Positions 58,348-64,000 of a stretch of 64,000 nucleotides of DNA are shown piece by piece. This stretch comes from Entonaema liquescens (Eukaryota > Ascomycota > Sordariomycetes > Xylariales > Xylariaceae): contig CADCSX010000007.1 of the NCBI GenBank assembly GCA_902805475.1, positions 558,001 through 622,000 of the forward strand. The letters run 5' to 3'. Numbering within the stretch: the stretch's first letter is position 1; the number at the start of each line of letters is the position of its first letter. The notes under the pieces were generated by a model that saw only the letters and a list, made by a program, of their open reading frames with translations, searched no databases and had not been told where the DNA came from. The translations under genes were made by a program, and so were the position numbers.

Positions 58348-59363
58348 TTACTCCTTCGTCTTCTGGGTACCACGCAGCAGACCTGTCCGTCTGGCTGCGA
58401 TGAGACCCGCCTTTTGACCTTGCGCCGCGTATCGGGAAATCGTAGAGGCTTTACCAATATGTTGATGGTTACCCTAAGAATCCATATTAGTATCGAACAA
58501 GACATTCCAACAGATCCAATTCTACTTACACCACCGTGAGGATGGTCGACAGGGTTCATGGCAACACCACGAGTCTTGGGCCAGCTGTTGCGCTTGACGG
58601 CGAACTTATGCTTGGCGCGCGAGGCCTTGAGGAGGGGCTTGTCTGTTCGGCCGCCACCGGCAACGATACCGATCATTCCTCGCGAGCTGCTAGAAACGAC
58701 CTTCTTGGCACCGGAGGGAAGCTTGATTCGGGTCTTGCCCTCATCGGGGTTGTGGCCGACAACAGTGATGTAGTTGCCGGAGGTGCGACCAAGAGTTCCT
58801 CGGTCACCAACCTTCTCCTCCACGTTGGAGATGACGGTACCTTCGGGCATCGAGGCGAGGGGGAGGACGTTTCCGACGGTAAGAGCGGCGTTCTTGCCGG
58901 CGTAGATGAATTGACCGGTGTACATACCCTCGTTGGCGATGAAGGTCTCGGTAATCTGCTTGAACTTGTAGGGGGATCGGAAGACAACTCGGGCGAGGGG
59001 AGCACCACGACCAGGGTCGTGGATTATCTCCTTGATAACTCCTCGTACGTATCCATGACGCTCAGCGAAGTCGAGAGATCGGAACTTGGCCGGGGCCTTG
59101 CGTAGGCGGGTGTTGGCGGCTAGAAGAAAATAAATGTAAGTCGAAACATTCGTAAAAAGCGCGTAGCGTTTAGGAGGGAAATGGATCGGTCGCAATCGAT
59201 GAAAGTGCTGAAGATGTTGATTTTATCATGTTGGCGTCGGAAGACTTACTGAAGATACCGCCGTTACCCTTTCTCTGGTTACGAATCTAGTGATTGAATC
59301 TCGTTAGTCGCAATAATACCAATCAAATAAAAAGAGTAATGTCAAACATACCACGCGACCCAT
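58348..59363 (-). CDS. RPL2: Cytosolic 60S ribosomal protein L2 (uL2, RPL8 in animals)
   Basis: Universal large-subunit protein that contacts the peptidyl-transferase rRNA. Four exons on the minus strand: 59363-59352 (12 nt), 59286-59250 (37 nt), 59119-58530 and 58473-58348, giving 254 residues, as in yeast. The start is MGRVIRNQRKGNGGIFTANT. TRLRKAPAKFRSLDFAERHG, NEGMYTGQFIYAGKNAALTV, GNYITVVGHNPDEGKTRIKL and GGGRTDKPLLKASRAKHKF follow. The conserved MNPVDHPHGG loop lies exactly at an exon end and is continued as GNHQHIGKASTISRYAAQGQ. Short 5' exons are usual for ribosomal protein genes. The frame is intact. Confidence 0.97.
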
Positions 59364-60039
59364 GGTGCCGGTCTAATTTGCGTAATTCGTGATGTTGAAG
59401 AGAGAATGGATGTTTGGGTTGTTTAGGGCAATTGAAGAAATTTGGAAGAGGCACCCGAAATTGAAGAGCCGATAATTTTCCCTCGATGCAGAAGAGATTG
59501 TGTGGGTTGCGGGCTAGCTGCTTGACCCTAATCGCTTCGAGTACGTACCTTTTTTTTTTTTTTTTTGGGTCAAGACTGCAAAGGCCCCACTCAGATAAAC
59601 TCGACTTATCTACATGGCTCGTGCGTTATACAGATGCACAGCAGCCACATCTACCTTAAATCAGCACGGCCGCAATAGACAGGAGTTGGTCCACATATTA
59701 AATCCCGCCCCATCCCTGATTGAAACTTAGTCCATCGGCCATGGGAGAAAACGACGCGCCCACCCCTGCATTAAGCTCAAGTTCGCGCTCTTACAAAGTT
59801 CATTCAACTTCACGCATAATTTAATTGACTTCCGACCGTTTAACTTCTTTCTATCAATCATCCCCAACTCGCAACGTTATACTCGACAATAACCTCTACA
59901 ATCCTTTTAGAAGTATATCGACCTGAACCTCAAGCTAATAGCACCTTTTACGAATTAATTAAAAACATCGGCCTGTTTCCGTTTGCCAATATCGCATATT
60001 CGTCTTCCATTGTAAGGCTTCAGATATCACCAAGACATA
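59364..60039. promoter_or_regulatory. Divergent promoter of the uL2 gene and the RRM gene
   Basis: These 676 nt separate two head-to-head ATGs. A 17-nt T tract lies at 59550-59566, about 190 nt from the uL2 start. No specific ribosomal-gene element could be assigned by eye. Confidence 0.55.
59550..59566. repeat. Poly(T) tract, 17 nt
   Basis: An uninterrupted T run in the divergent uL2/RRM promoter. Poly(dA:dT) tracts near ribosomal protein genes commonly keep promoters open; here that is an analogy. Confidence 0.9.
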
Positions 60040-61237
60040 ATGGCGAAAGAGCACGCCACCGAATTCGAAAAGATTATCAATGCCGGTAAGCCGCTCGGAT
60101 TGGAGAGTTTAAGGAACATGGAATATCAATCGCCAATTTTTAATATGAATACCAAATGGGAAGCTCATCAACTAATGCTCAATTGGATTAGGCCGAGAGC
60201 GCAAGAAGAACGAAGCTCTTGCTGCGCGTATCTTCAAGAAAAAAGATAGTGCAAGACGGGCGAGCGCACCTGCTGCTGGTTCCCTTGCAAGCAGAGTCGG
60301 AGTGAAGAAGGTATGCTGACACTGCTCTCGCCATACTAGTTCTAAATACTTGAAGACTGTACTAACATGTCCATGTGCAAAGCGGGTTTCATCAGTGGCG
60401 CGTTTTCCAGCTGGCGATATCAACGGCGAATGGACACACGACCTTCATAATGCACCCAAGAACACGAGAGCGCAACAGGATTCCAACTCGCTAGCAGCTC
60501 GAATCCATGCGCCCGGCACTGCGGCGCCCCGATCGCGAAACGCCCCCCGAAATGCACGGCCAACCCGAGCTTCTCGGCTCGCCAATGCTTATGAACGCAC
60601 TACCTCGTCCCCAGCAGCTGCACAACAGCAGTTGAATGTCCGTTCGGCACCTACACTACCCCCGGCACAAGGCATGACGATCCGAGGTCTTGCAGGACCA
60701 TTTGCTGTTATGGCGCAGAACTTCGCGCCTGGGACTACGGCTGCGGATATAGAGAGTGCTATGACTCCGGTTGGTGGCCTCGTAAGCAGCTGTCGACTAA
60801 TCAAGACGCATCCTATTGTGATAGCCGAGATAGTGTTTGAGAGTAAGGAGGGTGCCGATCGAATAATCCAGACATTCAACAACCAGACGGTAAGTCCTCT
60901 GGAATTCAACTAAGCTGCATTACGTCCAGTAAGCTAATAAATGTGGTAGGCTGATGGAAGAACGCTTCACGTATACCTAAAGCCTGGTGGCACCTACCGC
61001 CCTCCGCCTACCGGACCACGCGCTCAGCGTGACCACGAGACTCGAACAGCCGGCAATAATGTCGTTGTCGATGGATCTATGGGTTTTGATGACCTGATGG
61101 AGACGGATTCGCCCAGCAGCGGTTACTCTAACGGGGGTGGCGGGCTATATAGCGACACGATGGTCCCCAAGAACCAGCCCAACGGCTCGAGCGGCAACAC
61201 TAGTCGCAGAGGCAGAAACTTCCGGTCCGGGAGGTAG
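60040..61237 (+). CDS. RRM-domain RNA-binding protein
   Basis: Four exons: 60040-60085, 60192-60310, 60383-60889 and 60950-61237 (donors GTAAGC, GTATGC and GTAAGT), giving 319 residues. The N-terminal part is basic and Ala/Arg-rich (RERKKNEALAARIFKKK, SLASRVGVKKR). A polar linker leads to one RRM at about 152-240: MTIRGLAGPFAVMAQNFAPG as the first strand/helix region, LIKTHPIVIAEIVFESKEGA as the central RNP-like strand, and GRTLHVYLKP as the last strand. The C-terminus has a Gly/Asn/Ser-rich stretch and ends RRGRNFRSGR. The layout of basic arm, RRM and RG-tail resembles Aly/Yra1/Mlo3-type mRNA export adaptors, but this is not certain. The frame stays open for 38 further codons after the TAG at 61235-61237. 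Confidence 0.85.
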
Positions 61238-63042
61238 GACTCCGGCTCAGAAGTGGACGTTGCTACGAGGGATGATCGGTATGAGGACAATTATCATAAT
61301 AAGCACTCGTCTGACCGCCAATACCGGCGATGGCGAACCGATGAGTCCTAGGAGATATAACTCCACAACAGAGGGCGAGAAGAGCGGTACAGCATTCGTC
61401 TAAGAGAACAGACCCCATTGAGGAGATGGGCGTCCCCATTAAAGTCACACTTTCGGCCACGATACGGCCTACAAAAGAAGAGATGAGATATCCTGAGACA
61501 GAGTACCGGACGTAATAGACAAGACGGGAGGGCTATTCCTTATTACCTACCTCATTTAGGCATGTACCAATACAACACAGGGACGCATCTGCATTTTGTA
61601 CCACCACCAGTAGTGCCTTGGATCTAACGACGAGGAGAGATATTCATACAGTTAATAACTATGCCCCTTGCGGGTAACTAATAGGCTCAGGCACTTTAGG
61701 GCTTTTGGACGACTAGGTCGCTTTTAAGCTAGATTATGTAGACGGTTTTAACGAGACGATTTTATGCTGAGAAGTATCCTGGATTTGTTATGCTACATGA
61801 GCGCATTCTGCTGAGCAATAAGTTTTGCTTCTCGCGCTTGTGACAAGGGATTATATAACAGCAATTCCTCGACGAGTAGGAGGAGGCTATCATTCCATGT
61901 GTCAAGTAGCAAATAACATCCGAGTAGCTAGATCACCATAGCGTCAATCGACGAGTAGTATTGTCAAGTCATGAATAATATCAAGAGGTATCTGCCGCTT
62001 AGCTTAACCCCTTCACTTTACTTATACATACCCCTTTCCCACCCTGGACACCAAGTCCATCATCCATTAACCACCCCAATTCCCTTATCCAGCTAGATCA
62101 CCTTATCACACTTTACTTGCACTCAATATTAACACCGTTCGCTCGGTATTATCATGGGTAACCCATATGCATTTCATAGGTATCATACGCAACCTAAGCA
62201 CGTATACGTACAGCAAACAGCGCTTCACAAGCGCATCAAGGTCGTATATGACCATTCCTATCCTCTTCGCTTCCCTTACGCGTAAAAAAAAAAAAAAAAA
62301 GAAAAGAAGTTGGCCGCCACTAGCCGTAAGCTCCCCCCTCCTCCTGTCCATCCATCCATCGTTCTCTTTCCTCGAATCGTAACCCCCCACCCTTCCTTTC
62401 CTATCACTCGGCCGGTACCCTTGACGTAACACATTACCGCGATTGGTTGTCACATCAGCAATGGAATTCCCTGTAAGTAAGCCTAGTGCTTCCCACGTAG
62501 TACAAACCAAAATGCTCAAAACTAGGACGAGGATTGGATCTAAGCTTTCTGTCTATGGCCCCGAACCGTATCGTATAAAGCGACGGCGGTTCCTCCCTAT
62601 ACAGCCTATTCAGGAGTACTTCTTAGGCCTTGAAAGTAGCAATATTCTCAATTGACGATCCATTCGTCGTCGAAGCAAAGCTATTTGTCGAGCGTCCCAA
62701 TGCTAAATGCGGCCGAAATGTCATCAATCTCCAACTGTAGTATGCAGCGAAGGAAAAGAGGGGGAAAAAGTAGACTTTTGGGCAATCTAGGTTGCACCCT
62801 ATGTTCTCTTGGGTATCATACACGCCTGTAAAAGTTTGTGCCGGTGAGCCAACGCGGAACTATGATAGCATTCGAAGGGTAGGTCCCTTCGGAAATGTCG
62901 CTGCTACCAATCTCGCTAGGACTGAGAGCCGATCCTAGGAATTTGGGTTCTCGTCAATAGGTTGAGGTTGGCTGTATTGGCCTCAACGCAGATTGACATA
63001 CGCGGTTTTGCTCTTGTGGGACTTAATCGCATAGGGCATTCC
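61238..63042. other. Gene-free convergent region, 1.8 kb
   Basis: It lies between the RRM gene and the Yak1 3' end. The first ~280 nt hold two open, hydrophilic frames that might belong to an alternative C-terminus of the RRM protein. A 17-nt A tract sits at 62284-62300, in a pyrimidine-rich setting. Nothing else is supported. Confidence 0.45.
62284..62300. repeat. Poly(A) tract, 17 nt
   Basis: An uninterrupted run of 17 A in the gap between two convergent genes. No direct repeats or retroposed exon sequence flank it that I can see. Confidence 0.9.
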
Positions 63043-64000
63043 TCAGGCCCACGGATTCTGGCCAGCACCTCCCATGAATCCTTCCTCGAGTGTCCTTTCT
63101 TCCAGATTACGGATGAAATCACGATTACTCCTAGCTGCGCCCCCTCTCTGCGATCTACTATCCCTCCTACCAGCTACCCTACCTGCTCCAGGATCTGTAA
63201 GGCCTATGCCTTCGGCGGGTGGCGGATAGTATGCAGGACTCGGTTGCAGTCGGATAGGTTGGCTTGGGTCAAGGTGGCTAGCGACTCTCTGAATCGCTGC
63301 AGGTATGCCACTCTGCTGCTGATCCATCGTCGACGCGCGCTGGCGACCCGCTCGAACCGTAGCTTGTTGGTATAGGTTCGGTTGCGGGACGGCAGCGTAA
63401 TTTGCGGGCACCATTTGTGCAGGTGGTTGACCCATGGGTATTTGACCATAAGCGGACTGCTGGGCAGTATAAGGGGGTGGTGCACCCGAGTGACTACCGC
63501 TAGGGGTATATAAGCCATTGTTCTGGTACATCGAAGGCTGTCCGTGTTGTGTGGCTGGATATGCGGGATTCATGATATAGGCTCCCTGAGCAGCCGCTTG
63601 AGCCTGAGCTTGCGCTTGTTGTGCTCTTTGCTTGCTAAGTTCGGCAGCTTGCTGCTGCTGTTGGGTTCCAGGAGCCGGAGAGCGGTTTAGAGAGCTTGAC
63701 TTTAGATTCATCGGCGGTACGAAAGGACCGGTGAATTTCTGTTGGGTAATGAATGGGTGAAGCTTCGCCTGTTGTGGCGACCACCTCTCGAGAGGGCTAA
63801 TAGTTAGTAGGCCTCGCACGAAATCAATGAACGCAATTCGGTTGTTCATTTCTATTTAAAGTCAGCAAGGTCAAATTTTTGTCTAGTTAAGGGAAAGGTC
63901 CTACCTCGTTCAACTTCGTTCGGCTTCATATTCTTTCGCGGCATGGGGTACGACTTAATAATCTCCGGTAGCGTACTGGCTTGGAAGTACTTCTTGCTAG
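63043..64000 (-). CDS. YAK1: Yak1 dual-specificity (DYRK-family) kinase, C-terminal part
   Basis: 3' portion of the Yak1 kinase, which acts opposite PKA/TOR in stress and nutrient responses. The gene enters from the right edge: a partial exon from 64000 to 63905 (KKYFQASTLPEIIKSYPMPR), then a 53-nt intron (GTAGGA donor, AAATAG acceptor) and the exon 63851-63043. The end of the kinase domain is EMNNRIAFIDFVRGLLTISP, then LERWSPQQAKLHPFITQQKF, the DYRK/Yak1 subdomain XI pattern, followed by TGPFVPPMNL. The tail is Gln/Ala/Pro-rich (QQQQQAAELSKQRAQQAQAQ) and ends GFMGGAGQNPWA. The catalytic part lies outside the window. The frame is intact in what is seen. Confidence 0.93.

Noticed and set aside
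1..64000. tRNA, rRNA, CRISPR arrays, phage or bacterial-type defence systems
   Set aside because: No paired tRNA A/B boxes with cloverleaf potential, no rRNA-like sequence, no regularly spaced direct repeats of CRISPR size and no bacterial-style operons were found by reading both strands. Weak tRNA genes could still be missed by eye.

Overview
The window is nuclear DNA of a filamentous ascomycete, most likely a Sordariomycete. Most genes are split by short spliceosomal introns (about 44-118 nt, donors GTAAGT/GTATGT/GTGAGT, acceptors YAG). The set includes a fungal large-subunit secreted catalase, a TRK potassium transporter, Gtr2, a 2EXR protein, an orphan CENP-B-type HTH protein and a DYRK/Yak1 kinase. 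Genes are monocistronic on both strands. No rRNA, tRNA, CRISPR array or intact transposon was seen. Exon joins were worked out by hand from splice signals and frame and are given in each entry.

Layout. 1-11.4 kb: 3' end of the TFIIH helicase Ssl2/XPB (+), TRK potassium transporter (+), mitoribosomal bL19m (-), a divergent mitochondrial-type protein of unknown function with a 1-nt frameshift (+), cysteine synthase (-). 12-20 kb: a RING/ZZ/SH3 protein (-), enoyl-CoA hydratase (-) and, divergent from it, RER1 (+). 20-24 kb: PAF1 (+), then a gene-poor stretch and a small CENP-B/psq HTH protein (-). 24.5-27.2 kb: an eight-exon secreted catalase (-). 27.2-32.9 kb: a 5.8-kb gene-free region with small tandem repeats. 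32.9-39.5 kb: a secreted PI-PLC-like phosphodiesterase with a 1-nt frameshift (-), Gtr2/RagC (-), an unresolved multi-exon candidate (-) and a MIF-domain protein (-). 41-45 kb: a four-TM membrane protein (-) and a 2EXR-domain protein (+), both flanked by about 2 kb of gene-free DNA. 45.4-54 kb: RPC19 (+), BUD31 (+), a C2H2 protein resembling ZNF511 (-) and, divergent from it, an EST1/SMG7-type protein (+). 55.9-64 kb: adenosine kinase (-), ribosomal protein L2/uL2 (-) divergent from an RRM protein (+), and the 3' part of Yak1 kinase (-), which runs off the window.

The genes do not form a pathway cluster. Most are conserved housekeeping genes: transcription (Ssl2, Paf1, Rpc19), splicing (Bud31), RNA turnover (EST1/SMG7), translation (uL2, bL19m), TORC1 and nutrient signalling (Gtr2, Yak1), Golgi-ER retrieval (Rer1) and intermediary metabolism. 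The accessory or less explained parts are the two gene-poor regions near 27-33 kb and 39.5-44 kb, the orphan HTH protein, the 2EXR protein, and the two genes whose reading frames are broken by single bases next to G/C homopolymers. I saw no convincing new multi-gene system. The best leads are the two frameshifts, the unresolved gene at 36.5-37.4 kb, a MIF domain without its N-terminal proline, and a possible alternative N-terminus on adenosine kinase.
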